Positions 55,602 to 64,000 of a stretch of DNA of 64,000 nucleotides are shown here, piece by piece. The position numbers and the translations under genes were made by a program. The stretch comes from Ferruginibacter sp. (GTDB taxonomy: Bacteria; Bacteroidota; Bacteroidia; Chitinophagales; Chitinophagaceae). Under the pieces are notes generated by a model. That model did no database searches. It was not told where the DNA came from and saw only the letters and a list, made by a program, of their open reading frames with translations. Every line of letters begins with the position of its first letter. Position 1 is the stretch's first letter. The stretch covers positions 1 through 64,000 of the forward strand of contig JACMLJ010000046.1 in the NCBI GenBank assembly GCA_014379625.1. The letters are read 5' to 3'.

Positions 55602-56396
55602 TTACTGAGAAAAGCCAAGTTTAACCCGGTATTTCCTAATTAAATCTTTAACTGATATTAGTATAAACAATAAAACTGCCCTAGGTTTTTTATAAAAATT
55701 CATGGAAATATAAAGTTGATCCCCCTGTGCACCATGCAGGGCATCCTTTATTAAAACAAAATTATTTTCTTTCATGAATTTTTTCACATCCCTTAGCAAC
55801 GGTTGATTCTTATAAAAATCTACTTTTGAAACCTCCAGCCAAATAACTTTAATGGATTTTATAAAATCTTCCGCTCCTTCCAATACCATCAATTCCGCCC
55901 CTTGCACATCCATGTGTATAAAGTCAATGATATTAATATGATGCTCACTGCAAAACGATTTAAGCGTAATTGTTTCTACCTCAATTTTCTTATCAAAACG
56001 GATAAATTCTGCCATTTTCAAATGCTTTTCCGGAGGCAATAACGAACTTGATTTATTACCATAATCCCAGTCCGATTCAATTGCATTTTCTGGCCGGCCT
56101 GATGAAACAAAAAATTCAGCAGTTCCATTTTTAGAGGACAGTGCCTTGTTGTAATAAGAGGCATTTTTAATTCCGTATTGCAAAAAATTATCGTGAATCA
56201 GATTAATATTGTCAGGCAAAGGCTCGAAAGAATAAATTTTGGAATTACGGAAAAGGCGTGCATATTTAATACTTTCCTCACCCTCGCAGGCCCCAATTTC
56301 AAAAATAACCAGTGAGTCATTTTGATTAAATAATAATTTTAATTCCTGCTCAATGGCAACAGGCTGGTTAATATAGTCTGTCCGGTCAAAATTCAC
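55602..56396 (-). CDS. FkbM-family methyltransferase (intact paralogue)
   Basis: 264 aa. IFEIGACEGEESIKYARLF is the SAM-binding site, IYSFEPLPDNINLI motif II, DFIHMDVQGAELMVLEGAED the FkbM signature. It is the intact relative of the pseudogene at 47764-48541; about two thirds of residues look identical by eye. Confidence 0.87.
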   Translation of the reverse strand: MNFDRTDYINQPVAIEQELKLLFNQNDSLVIFEIGACEGEESIKYARLFRNSKIYSFEPLPDNINLIHDNFLQYGIKNASYYNKALSSKNGTAEFFVSSGRPENAIESDWDYGNKSSSLLPPEKHLKMAEFIRFDKKIEVETITLKSFCSEHHINIIDFIHMDVQGAELMVLEGAEDFIKSIKVIWLEVSKVDFYKNQPLLRDVKKFMKENNFVLIKDALHGAQGDQLYISMNFYKKPRAVLLFILISVKDLIRKYRVKLGFSQ

Positions 56397-56681
56397 TCCT
56401 TATATTTATTTAATGATTTATACTAAGCGTATTATTAATTTATCGGATAAGCTTTATAACCATAAGTTTATAAACTTATGGGCTAAAGGTAATTAAAGGT
56501 ATTTACATAATTTAACTTTAGGATGGCACGGTTGTATTTGTGGTTTGGGTTGCCAACCTTATTGTAAGATAGGTTCAATCCAAAAAAACTTTGTACAAGG
56601 TGCAAACTAAGCCGTCTTAAAAATGTAGTATGCCTTTCAGATCATTTAAAGATGTTTGTTGGGGGCCTGATAAAAAAAATT

Positions 56682-57500
56682 TCAGAATGCCTTTAATCTT
56701 CTAAACATCTGCTGTAACTTAGATGATTTTCTGTTTGTAAAAATTTCATTGTACATAAAATCAAATTTCTCTTCATCCAGGGGATGTAATATTATTTTAT
56801 TTTTATCCATCCATTCCGAAAAACCTGCAAAAGCAACTTTACGTATTTGCCAAAAATACGTGTACAAATTTCGGATAGGTGATTTAGGATTATCATAATA
56901 TTTTAGTAGTGGCTCCTTTATATAGGAAAAATTTGTTTTTGTAGAAATACGCAACCATAAAACGTAATCTTCCATAGCCATGTATTCCTTTTCTTCAGGG
57001 AATAAGAAAGCTTTCTCCAGCAAATTTTTACTAAGTAACACTGAACTGCAGATATTGTTATTTGCAGAAAGAAAATCCTTAAAAGCTATACTTTTGCCTT
57101 TGTAAGAAAGATAGGGGCCTTTGTTTTTTTCTTCAACAATTCGAAATGCATTGCAGGATACAGCCTGCGAATTAGTTTCTTTTAAAAGGTTTATTTGAAT
57201 TTCTATTTTGTTTGGCAGCCATTCATCATCACTATCTAAAAATGCAATCCATTCTCCAATTGCTGCCTTTATCCCTTTATTTCTTGGAATGGAGGGCCAA
57301 CCATTTTTTCCACAATCAAGCCATTTTATCCGGGGATTATTTAACTCCGAAATAATGTCTTTAGAATTGTCATCTGAGCCATCGTCACAAATTAAAATTT
57401 CGTATACAGGGTAAGTCTGCTGCAAGGCGCTGTTTATTGCGCGCAATAATGTGTGTTGACGATTAAAAGTTGGAATAATAACACTGACCCTTTCATTCAT
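56682..57500 (-). CDS. GT2 glycosyltransferase
   Basis: 272 aa. VSVIIPTFNRQHTLLRAINS, ICDDGSDDNS and WIAFLDSDDEWLPNKIE (DxD) are family-2 features. Isolated by about 280 bp from the FkbM gene. Confidence 0.88.
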   Translation of the reverse strand: MNERVSVIIPTFNRQHTLLRAINSALQQTYPVYEILICDDGSDDNSKDIISELNNPRIKWLDCGKNGWPSIPRNKGIKAAIGEWIAFLDSDDEWLPNKIEIQINLLKETNSQAVSCNAFRIVEEKNKGPYLSYKGKSIAFKDFLSANNNICSSVLLSKNLLEKAFLFPEEKEYMAMEDYVLWLRISTKTNFSYIKEPLLKYYDNPKSPIRNLYTYFWQIRKVAFAGFSEWMDKNKIILHPLDEEKFDFMYNEIFTNRKSSKLQQMFRRLKAF

Positions 57501-57604
57501 AGTAACTGTTTTTTTTATTTTGTTCCTTGTGATAATTCTTCAGCTATTAAAATTAGTTGTTTTCTTTAGATAAAATAAGGAATGCGTTAAAGAGAACAAG
57601 TGAC

Positions 57605-57715
57605 GGGTGCATTTCAAATTGTGACTGGCTGGTGGGGCGCAGCCATGGGTGGGAGCCATGGGCGTTGTCCCCACCGCCAATGGGCAAAACTGAAGCGACA
57701 ATTTGAAATGAACCC
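57605..57715. mobile_element. MITE-like element, family R1, second copy
   Basis: 111 bp with ends GGGTGCATTTCAAATTGT and, in complement, GGGTTCATTTCAAATTGT. The interior differs from the first copy but is again palindromic (GGTGGGG/CCCCACC). Flanks CAAGTGAC and CATTTGAC agree at 6 of 8, a decayed target duplication. Confidence 0.75.
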
Positions 57716-58235
57716 CATTTGACTTCAATTGAGTATTCTTTAGTTTTATCCATCACCTGTATAATTTAATCTCTTTATTGTTTTTGGAAGTAAAATGTTC
57801 CGGTATTTTAAAATGGTTCGATGGCTTCGCCTGCCTCAGTCACACTGAAGATAAATCAAATACATAAAGTGATATCATCGGTCTAGTTCGTCTGCAAAAG
57901 AAAAACCAGGGTGATAATTCTTTCACTTTTACATACCATTAATTTCACCTCAAATTTATTTACAAACGAATGCTTATTGGGTAAGCGGTTTTTTTTCCCT
58001 ACTTCATTTAACAGCGTGATATATTCTTCGGGAGTAGATAAAAAGGTTTAAAAAATGGTGGGGTCGCCTGATTGAAAATCATAACCACCTTAAAGATATC
58101 ATTACAGCGTATTAAAATATTCCATGGTTTTGACACATTTAATAGCAGGTTTTTTTAGACTTAGAAACTAAGACGGCACCATTGACAACCCAAAGGAAAT
58201 CCAATGACTGCGGATAATCCAATGACTATATTTTA
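57716..58235. other. Gap with a possible gene remnant
   Basis: 520 bp. A minus-strand frame of about 51 codons (57893-58047) without a start reads TPEEYITLLNEVGKKNRLP and may be the tail of a lost gene. Nothing else is recognisable. Confidence 0.35.
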
Positions 58236-59309
58236 TTATGCTGAGTCTATTTGTTTAATTACCCTTTTAATGATTAAAATAAAGAGAATAATTATCCCGG
58301 CTAAAAAACCTCCGAACACAAGGCCTTTTAATTTTCCAAACCTTTCTTTTTTTAACGGAAAAATGGGCAAATCAATCACCTGTATCAGGGGGGTTTCTTT
58401 TCTTAACACTACCTTAGCCAATTCAGTTTGTTTAACCAGTTCTGTAAGTATGGCGGTATTGGCCTGTACATCAACCTGCCTGCGGGAAGAAGGCGCACGA
58501 CGTACATTTAAAGCAGGATTTAAACTAAAAGTATTATCGTTTGCCACAGCAACACCCGTAATGGCAGCATTTAATTCACCGCGGATTGAATCGGTTTGTT
58601 TCTCTAAAATTTCCATATTTATCCGGGCCTTTTTGGTTTTGGTCATAATATAAAAATCGGAGACCACTTTAGCCAATGCCTCTGTAAAATATTTAGCGAA
58701 ATTTTCATCAGGCGATTTCATGTCAATGGTAATGATATCTACCTTTTTATCCTTTTGGTCAACCTTCAAACTGCCGATGGATAACCCTTGGTACATTACT
58801 CCCAATATACTATCCTGGGCACGGCTGAACTGCTGCCTGTTCGCATTAGGTAAAAATTGAATATTTTTAAATTTCGCATTTTTTGCCCACTTGTCTCTCC
58901 ATTTTAAGTTTTGAATGTACATTTCTGCGAATGAAATAGTTTTGCCACCTATCGTTACAGGCGATAACAAAGTTTGTTCTACCATTGACCTGGATTTAAA
59001 CAATTCAATCAAATTAGCTCCGGCAAATATGCCACCCCTGGTTTCTCCAATATCAAATCCAAACTGGCTTGCTAAGCCCAATGCACCACTACTCATTGCT
59101 CCTCCCTGTTCCTGATCTTCCAGTGCAAATGATAAAGAGGCCGTATACACAAACTTTTGCATAAATGAATAAGTTAGTCCTAACAGCCCCCCTGTTATTC
59201 CAAAAAGTAAAATGACCATCCACTTAGAAAGCAAATAAGTATACCATTCTTTAATTTTGGTGATTACTTCTTTTGCCGTGACTTCATCATTTGGTATTTG
59301 ATTGCTCAT
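58236..59309 (-). CDS. Wzz-like chain-length determinant
   Basis: 357 aa. Two membrane anchors flank a long periplasmic part: helix 1 near residues 30-52 (MVILLFGITGGLLGLTYSF), helix 2 near the C-terminus (LVFGGFLAGIIILFILII). PIFPLKKERFGKLKGL precedes the second helix, as is usual for Wzz. No kinase domain. Works with Wza and the polymerase in chain-length control and export. It lies 32 bp after the wza gene. Confidence 0.87.
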   Translation of the reverse strand: MSNQIPNDEVTAKEVITKIKEWYTYLLSKWMVILLFGITGGLLGLTYSFMQKFVYTASLSFALEDQEQGGAMSSGALGLASQFGFDIGETRGGIFAGANLIELFKSRSMVEQTLLSPVTIGGKTISFAEMYIQNLKWRDKWAKNAKFKNIQFLPNANRQQFSRAQDSILGVMYQGLSIGSLKVDQKDKKVDIITIDMKSPDENFAKYFTEALAKVVSDFYIMTKTKKARINMEILEKQTDSIRGELNAAITGVAVANDNTFSLNPALNVRRAPSSRRQVDVQANTAILTELVKQTELAKVVLRKETPLIQVIDLPIFPLKKERFGKLKGLVFGGFLAGIIILFILIIKRVIKQIDSA

Positions 59310-59341
59310 TTAGCTGATATAAAATTAAGCCGGTAATTTAT

Positions 59342-61753
59342 TTAATTTTTTGCATTAAGAATAGCAATTACCACCCCGGTCATCCCAACCAGCACGCTGG
59401 CAATACTTACAAACTCACTAATACTAGTCTTTTTGGTTTCAGGCTTCTCCGGAATTACAATTTGAGAACCGGCGGTTACTTTTGGATAAAATTTAAAAAA
59501 CAGGAAAGAAGATGCTATTGCGGCTTTGCCATTTGGATAAATGATATAAGCCTTTTTCTTCCAGGCCTTGCTATCGAGCCCGCCAACTGAATTTATGTAA
59601 TAATTAAACCCCTTTCCTTTTTCGTAGGGAATTTCAGAGTTTAACAATACCCTGCCGGCAACTTTAACACTTTCATTTTGGAAGGCTACCTCTATTTCAT
59701 CCCCCGCAAGAAGGGTAATATTTGTATTGCTATTGGGATCTTTTACAACTTTTTCCCATTCTATTGGAATGGTTGCGTATTTTAAATCGTCTTTTAATTT
59801 TTTAGTGAGCTTATTTTGAATACTATCATTTTTGCCGAGTTTCATATTTACATTTTCTAAATCCTCAATCTGATTTACGGCTATTGGACGTTTTATTTTT
59901 ACCCCTTCCAAATTGGCCATAGATGTTACTCCTCCCGCTCTTTTAACTATATCTAACACCTTCTCATTTTTATTTGCCAAAACATATATTCCCGTATAAC
60001 CAACAGCACCGCTGATAATTACCATTTGAGGTTTTTCATACACCCCCATTTTACGAATATTGATCACATCAAAAGGTTGCAACCCAAAATTCTTTACTTG
60101 TTCGTTATCGGATGTATTAATTTCCAAATTAAATAATTCCGCTTTATTCGGATTTTTTTCATCTATTGCTTCAGATTTTATCATTCGTGCAACTTCCACT
60201 CTTTTTGATGCTGAGCCAGTTAACCCGCCTGCCTGTATCAATAAATCATTCAGTGTAAGGTTTTCCCGAAATTGATAGGCCCCGGGTCTTTTAATCTCAC
60301 CATTTATAGTTACGTTAAAATCTTCTTTGAAATCTAAAACTGAATACACGGTTACCTGGTCCTCCCTTTTTAATAAAATATTGGCTTCGGTATCTCCACC
60401 CAAAGCGCTCAAAAGGTCAACATTTACTATTTCGGTTGTCAAATCGGGTTTCAATCTTACAATGGTTACCCTTTTGCTATAGGCATCTTCTTTCAATCCG
60501 TCTGCCTGGTTTATTAAATCTGAAATGCGCATGCCTTCATAAAAGGAATATATTTCCGGTCTGAATACAGCGCCATCAATTTTTACACGATTTTCAAACC
60601 TGTTTAAAATTTCTGAAATCCGGAAAACATCACCGGGCAGCGGTTGGTAACTGTTATATTCAGCGGATTTCATATCTTTTACTTTGTATTCCTTAGCTGT
60701 TTTTTGGATCACATTTACTGAAGCAGTATAGGCAACTTCGTTAAATCCTGAGGCAAAGGATAATAACTCCCTGAACGTTTCACCTGGTTTCAATTCAAAT
60801 ATCCCTGGTCTTTTCACCTGTCCTTCGATTGTAACTCGGTGGGAATAAGCGGGGATCCTTATCACATCATTGTCTTTTAACCCTACATTATCTGATTGGT
60901 TTCCATTGACTAAAAATTTATAAATATCTACAATAGTAATAAGTTTGTTATCTCTTAATAACTCAATATTCCGGTAACTGCCATTGATTGAAGGACCGCC
61001 CGCAAGAAAAAGCGCGTTGTAAACAGTAGCAAGGGATGAAACTGAATAATTGCCGGGTAGTTTGCTGCCGATTATAGTTACTCTTATGGTTCGGATACGG
61101 CTCAAACTCACCCCTACTTTTGATTGTCCGGATCTGACGGTACTATAAATTTTTGCAAAAGCGCCTTTAATTTTTTGGGTTGCTGCTTCAATTGTCATTC
61201 CCGCAACAGGTATTTGACCTACATATTGAATATTCACTTTACCTTCTGGTGTTACAGCCACGCCGGTGTTGAATTCCTGAACCCCATAAACGCTTACCTG
61301 CAATTCGTCCCCGGGACCAAGCACATAGTTGACCGGTGTAGCTAATTTTAAATTTGGCTCAAAATTCAATGCAGGGTTGTCAAATAATTCTGATCCAAAA
61401 ACCTTGGTATTTGAGGCGTCCTTTACTTTATTATTAGCAATTACTTCCTGGGTTCTGCTTTCTTCTGCATTTTTATCACTAACTAAATTGGGAGAGGGCT
61501 GACTCCCAAGGCGCGATTTTAATTTGGCATATTCAATTGCGTTCATTCCCTTGGCCAAAGCTATTGGTTCAGCCTGTTCAATTGTCAGGTTATTTATTTG
61601 TAATTGTGTTTTTATCTTTGAAATTTCTTCTTCGGATAGATAATCTACTTGTATTTTACTTAGATCACTGGCTGTTAACAAATCCTGCGCTTTCAAGGTA
61701 ACAGGTTGAGAAAAGACGAAAAACAGAATTACAATAGAGATTAATCTTCTCAT
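59342..61753 (-). CDS. Wza-like outer-membrane polysaccharide export protein with SLBB repeats
   Basis: 803 aa from the ATG at 61753, with a signal peptide RRLISIVILFFVFSQP ending before QDLL. The poly-export domain is around residues 145-225 (YVLGPGDELQVSVYG and VTPEGKVNIQYVG), followed by about six SLBB domains (for instance VTIEGQVKRPGIFELKPGET and VTINGEIKRPGAYQFRENLT). A C-terminal hydrophobic helix (SEFVSIASVLVGMTGVVIAI) anchors it. Long multi-SLBB forms are usual in Bacteroidota. It exports the glycan across the outer membrane. Confidence 0.9.
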   Translation of the reverse strand: MRRLISIVILFFVFSQPVTLKAQDLLTASDLSKIQVDYLSEEEISKIKTQLQINNLTIEQAEPIALAKGMNAIEYAKLKSRLGSQPSPNLVSDKNAEESRTQEVIANNKVKDASNTKVFGSELFDNPALNFEPNLKLATPVNYVLGPGDELQVSVYGVQEFNTGVAVTPEGKVNIQYVGQIPVAGMTIEAATQKIKGAFAKIYSTVRSGQSKVGVSLSRIRTIRVTIIGSKLPGNYSVSSLATVYNALFLAGGPSINGSYRNIELLRDNKLITIVDIYKFLVNGNQSDNVGLKDNDVIRIPAYSHRVTIEGQVKRPGIFELKPGETFRELLSFASGFNEVAYTASVNVIQKTAKEYKVKDMKSAEYNSYQPLPGDVFRISEILNRFENRVKIDGAVFRPEIYSFYEGMRISDLINQADGLKEDAYSKRVTIVRLKPDLTTEIVNVDLLSALGGDTEANILLKREDQVTVYSVLDFKEDFNVTINGEIKRPGAYQFRENLTLNDLLIQAGGLTGSASKRVEVARMIKSEAIDEKNPNKAELFNLEINTSDNEQVKNFGLQPFDVINIRKMGVYEKPQMVIISGAVGYTGIYVLANKNEKVLDIVKRAGGVTSMANLEGVKIKRPIAVNQIEDLENVNMKLGKNDSIQNKLTKKLKDDLKYATIPIEWEKVVKDPNSNTNITLLAGDEIEVAFQNESVKVAGRVLLNSEIPYEKGKGFNYYINSVGGLDSKAWKKKAYIIYPNGKAAIASSFLFFKFYPKVTAGSQIVIPEKPETKKTSISEFVSIASVLVGMTGVVIAILNAKN

Positions 61754-62126
61754 ATAATTAATTATGATTAATATCAAATCTCAAAAAAATATGCCATTAT
61801 GCATATTCCCGTGACCTGACACCTGAAATTTATTTGGGTATTGAAAATTTTTAAAATACCAGCTTTGGAATTGAATTGCTTATGGTTTAAAAATTTTGGC
61901 AAATTTATATTAAAAATAGCAGTCACAAAGTAAAAGTATTAATTAAGGAAATCGGCATTTTGAAATAAAAACTCAGATGGTAAACCTGAATGATAGCGGC
62001 AAAACACGGGAGGAGACTTTCCTAATCTGTCATTCCAAAAGGTTATTATTTACATTGCCCGTGCATTAAAGTTTATTGCAAACCTGCCAACAGAGTTATG
62101 GCAACCATCCTTTAGCTTTGACAATT
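61754..62126. other. Intergenic before the wza gene
   Basis: 373 bp, AT-rich; no ORF to support. It should contain the wza-wzz promoter but I see no clear TTG / TAnnTTTG pair at standard spacing. Confidence 0.45.
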
Positions 62127-63041
62127 TTAATCACGTTTTATTGCGAGGTAATTAATGGTAATAAATATTTCGTTTCTTTCATCGTATTGTTGAATTTCTT
62201 GCAACCCGTCTTTTAGTATTCGGTAGATGACATATTTGTCTTTGAGCAAATAGTAAAAATCCTGAAAATAAGTTCTTGAATCAATGTTACAACCGCCAAA
62301 TTCAAATTGGATAAAATCAACCTTTTTATTACTTATCATCAGGTTTGCCCCTTTCATTACATTCAATTCGTGCCCTTCAACATCTAATTTCAAAAAATGT
62401 ATCCGGTTTATATTATTCTTTTGGCAATAGAGGTCAACGGTGGAGAGTTGTATTTTTTCGGTTTTATCCATAGCAATTCCAAAATGTGCTAAATTTCGCT
62501 GATAAACTGAAGATAATCCCGAATTGTCATTGTTTGCGTATAATATTACGTCCGTTGCTATATCACTTAAGCCAAAATTGTTGGGAACTATATTAGTAAT
62601 ACCGGCAGTGGTTTTGAGGAATATTTCAAAGGTAATTTTCGAGGGTTCAAAAGCGTGTATGACAGCATTATCCGTAAAAATACCAGCCAAAGTTTTTGAA
62701 TAGTTGCCCACATTTCCCCCTACATCAAAGAGGGTGATGCTTTTTTCTGCGCCAAGTTTTTCTTTGATATATTTTAGTACATACAGTTCCCCGCTATCCT
62801 TAAAATCGCCTCCATTGCCATAATTTAATCCTGTCAATGAAAGCCGAAACAGGGTTTCATATATCTTTTGCATACTTTTTCTCCCACTTGGTTTCCTCAA
62901 TACATACCCAATAACTCTTTTCATTTGCTCCGGTTTTATATTTTTTGAATTTTCTGGCATTTCGAAGATAATGATTTCATCAGCGCTCGGGCCAAAAATC
63001 GGGCTATTAAACGAATGCCCGAAAATGTTTTCGTATTCCAA
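62127..63041 (-). CDS. FkbM-family methyltransferase
   Basis: 304 aa. SITLFDVGGNVGNYSKTLAG is the SAM-binding loop, HAFEPSKITFEIF motif II, RIHFLKLDVEGHELNVMKGA the FkbM signature. Stands alone with long flanks, and is the third FkbM-type gene of the locus. Confidence 0.85.
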   Translation of the reverse strand: MEYENIFGHSFNSPIFGPSADEIIIFEMPENSKNIKPEQMKRVIGYVLRKPSGRKSMQKIYETLFRLSLTGLNYGNGGDFKDSGELYVLKYIKEKLGAEKSITLFDVGGNVGNYSKTLAGIFTDNAVIHAFEPSKITFEIFLKTTAGITNIVPNNFGLSDIATDVILYANNDNSGLSSVYQRNLAHFGIAMDKTEKIQLSTVDLYCQKNNINRIHFLKLDVEGHELNVMKGANLMISNKKVDFIQFEFGGCNIDSRTYFQDFYYLLKDKYVIYRILKDGLQEIQQYDERNEIFITINYLAIKRD

Positions 63042-63200
63042 TAGCTTTACACAATATAAAAGACAGTTTATTATTGCAACCAGTACGAAATACCACCATT
63101 AAGATTTACAATTTTTCCCGGGATGTGCGCTCAGTCATTACCTTTGTTTATGACAGATAGTTTTCACTACCTGCCTTGAAAAAACTAACCGTTTGCTTTT

Positions 63201-64000
63201 ATGCGAATTGAATATTTTCTTTTTACCATTTACCTTTTACTTAGCTTTTGGTTAATTCCAAAAATTTCCTTTATAAAGCATTCCAATTTAACTATACCCG
63301 AAACATGGATCTTATTCACCTTTAAAATAGTTTCAGGAATCGCGGCTGCATTTTATTTTGAAACAATTTCAACAAACGTAGACTACCTGGCCAATAACGC
63401 GGAAGGCAATATTCAGTATCAACTATTAGTTTCAAACCCAAAACTTTTTTTTACAGATTTCACCATTGACATAAATACCTATGGCCTGGGCAGTGTATTT
63501 GAAACGAAAGACAGTTTTTGGGGGTATTTAAGATTTAATTTACTATATAAATTCATAGCCATATTAAACCTTATTACCCAAGGCAATTTTTACTTTAACA
63601 CCATTATCTTCTGCAGTATCGTTTTTTTTGGGCACATCGCATTTTATCGTATTTACAGTGAAATTTATAAGGGGTGCAAACTTACCATTCTTTTCGCTTC
63701 CTTTTGCTTGCCTTCCCTTTTAATGTACACTTCCTGCGTACATAAAGATGGGATAATCTTTCTTAGTATCGGCCTGGTCAGTTATATTTTTCACAGGTTT
63801 CTTTCCTCTCCCCGTTCCCTCAATATTAAATATGCGCTGTTCTTCTTACTGGGCATGACTACCATTTTTCTATTCAGGAACTATGTAATTATTGCGATAT
63901 TGCCAGCAATGCTAACAGCAATGCTCTGCAAGGTGCTGCGTTACAAAAAGCGATTCGTTTTTTTGATCAGCTATTCAATTTTTTTCCTGCTCTTTTTTTT
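63201..64000 (+). CDS. Multi-pass membrane protein, partial at the window edge
   Basis: 266 codons open to the right end (ATG at 63201, MRIEYFLFTIYLLLSFWLIP). About seven hydrophobic helices so far, with LPSLLMYTSCVHKDGI matching the place and pattern of LPTFVFWSSGLLKDPL in the 28122-29450 protein. Likely the same uncharacterised family and similar role in glycan assembly. The C-terminus is not visible. Confidence 0.75.
   Translation, partial: MRIEYFLFTIYLLLSFWLIPKISFIKHSNLTIPETWILFTFKIVSGIAAAFYFETISTNVDYLANNAEGNIQYQLLVSNPKLFFTDFTIDINTYGLGSVFETKDSFWGYLRFNLLYKFIAILNLITQGNFYFNTIIFCSIVFFGHIAFYRIYSEIYKGCKLTILFASFCLPSLLMYTSCVHKDGIIFLSIGLVSYIFHRFLSSPRSLNIKYALFFLLGMTTIFLFRNYVIIAILPAMLTAMLCKVLRYKKRFVFLISYSIFFLLFF

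Overview
The window is AT-rich chromosomal DNA that looks like a member of the Bacteroidota, most likely a Chitinophagaceae-type soil or freshwater bacterium. The phylum call rests on a secreted protein with a C-terminal type IX secretion sorting domain, a RapZ-C/aminoglycoside-phosphotransferase fusion, a long multi-SLBB Wza protein, a CrtYcd-type lycopene cyclase and a CruF/CrtD carotenoid set. The family name is inference; no rRNA is present.

Region 1 (1-9450) begins with a T9SS-exported protein. It is followed by a co-directional minus-strand block: an AmgK-like kinase fused to a RapZ C-terminal domain with a MurU-like nucleotidyltransferase, the RNA ligase RtcB, a YkuK-family RNase H-like protein, and a dense array of ten divergent tRNA genes (transcription order Asp, His, Met, Ile-UAU, Ile-GAU, Lys, Asn, Ser, Phe, Trp). 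Upstream of the array lie three tiny ORFs, each closed by its own intrinsic terminator. The combination of divergent tRNAs, an RNA ligase and a nuclease-fold protein is the best candidate here for an undescribed system, possibly tRNA back-up or repair.

Region 2 (9940-17100) holds a 3'-truncated SWIM/SNF2 helicase abutting a 3'-truncated AAA ATPase. After them come a PA0069-type radical SAM protein, a 2H phosphoesterase, a umuD-umuC pair and a DUF72 protein.

Region 3 (17109-25925) is a carotenoid cluster: crtY-type cyclase, crtZ, cruF, crtD-like desaturase, idi, crtB, crtI, an ECF sigma factor and a CarH-type B12 photoreceptor repressor. A perfect TGTTTATAAACA palindrome precedes crtI, and related half-sites precede the sigma gene and carH. 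The gene set predicts a monocyclic hydroxylated carotenoid of saproxanthin type under light control.

Region 4 (26159-64000) is a large, almost entirely minus-strand surface-polysaccharide locus. It contains two asparagine-synthase-like amidotransferases, many GT4 and GT2 glycosyltransferases, two GT11 fucosyltransferases, sugar formyl-, acetyl- and methyltransferases, a polysaccharide deacetylase, rfbA/rfbB, two flippases, an EpsG-type polymerase, and Wzz and Wza. Decay and rearrangement are visible: a tandem glycosyltransferase duplication with one broken copy, an FkbM pseudogene interrupted by a 116-bp MITE-like element with a perfect 8-bp target duplication, and a frameshifted methyltransferase. 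Three families of short interspersed repeats occur across the window. One large membrane-protein gene runs off the right edge.
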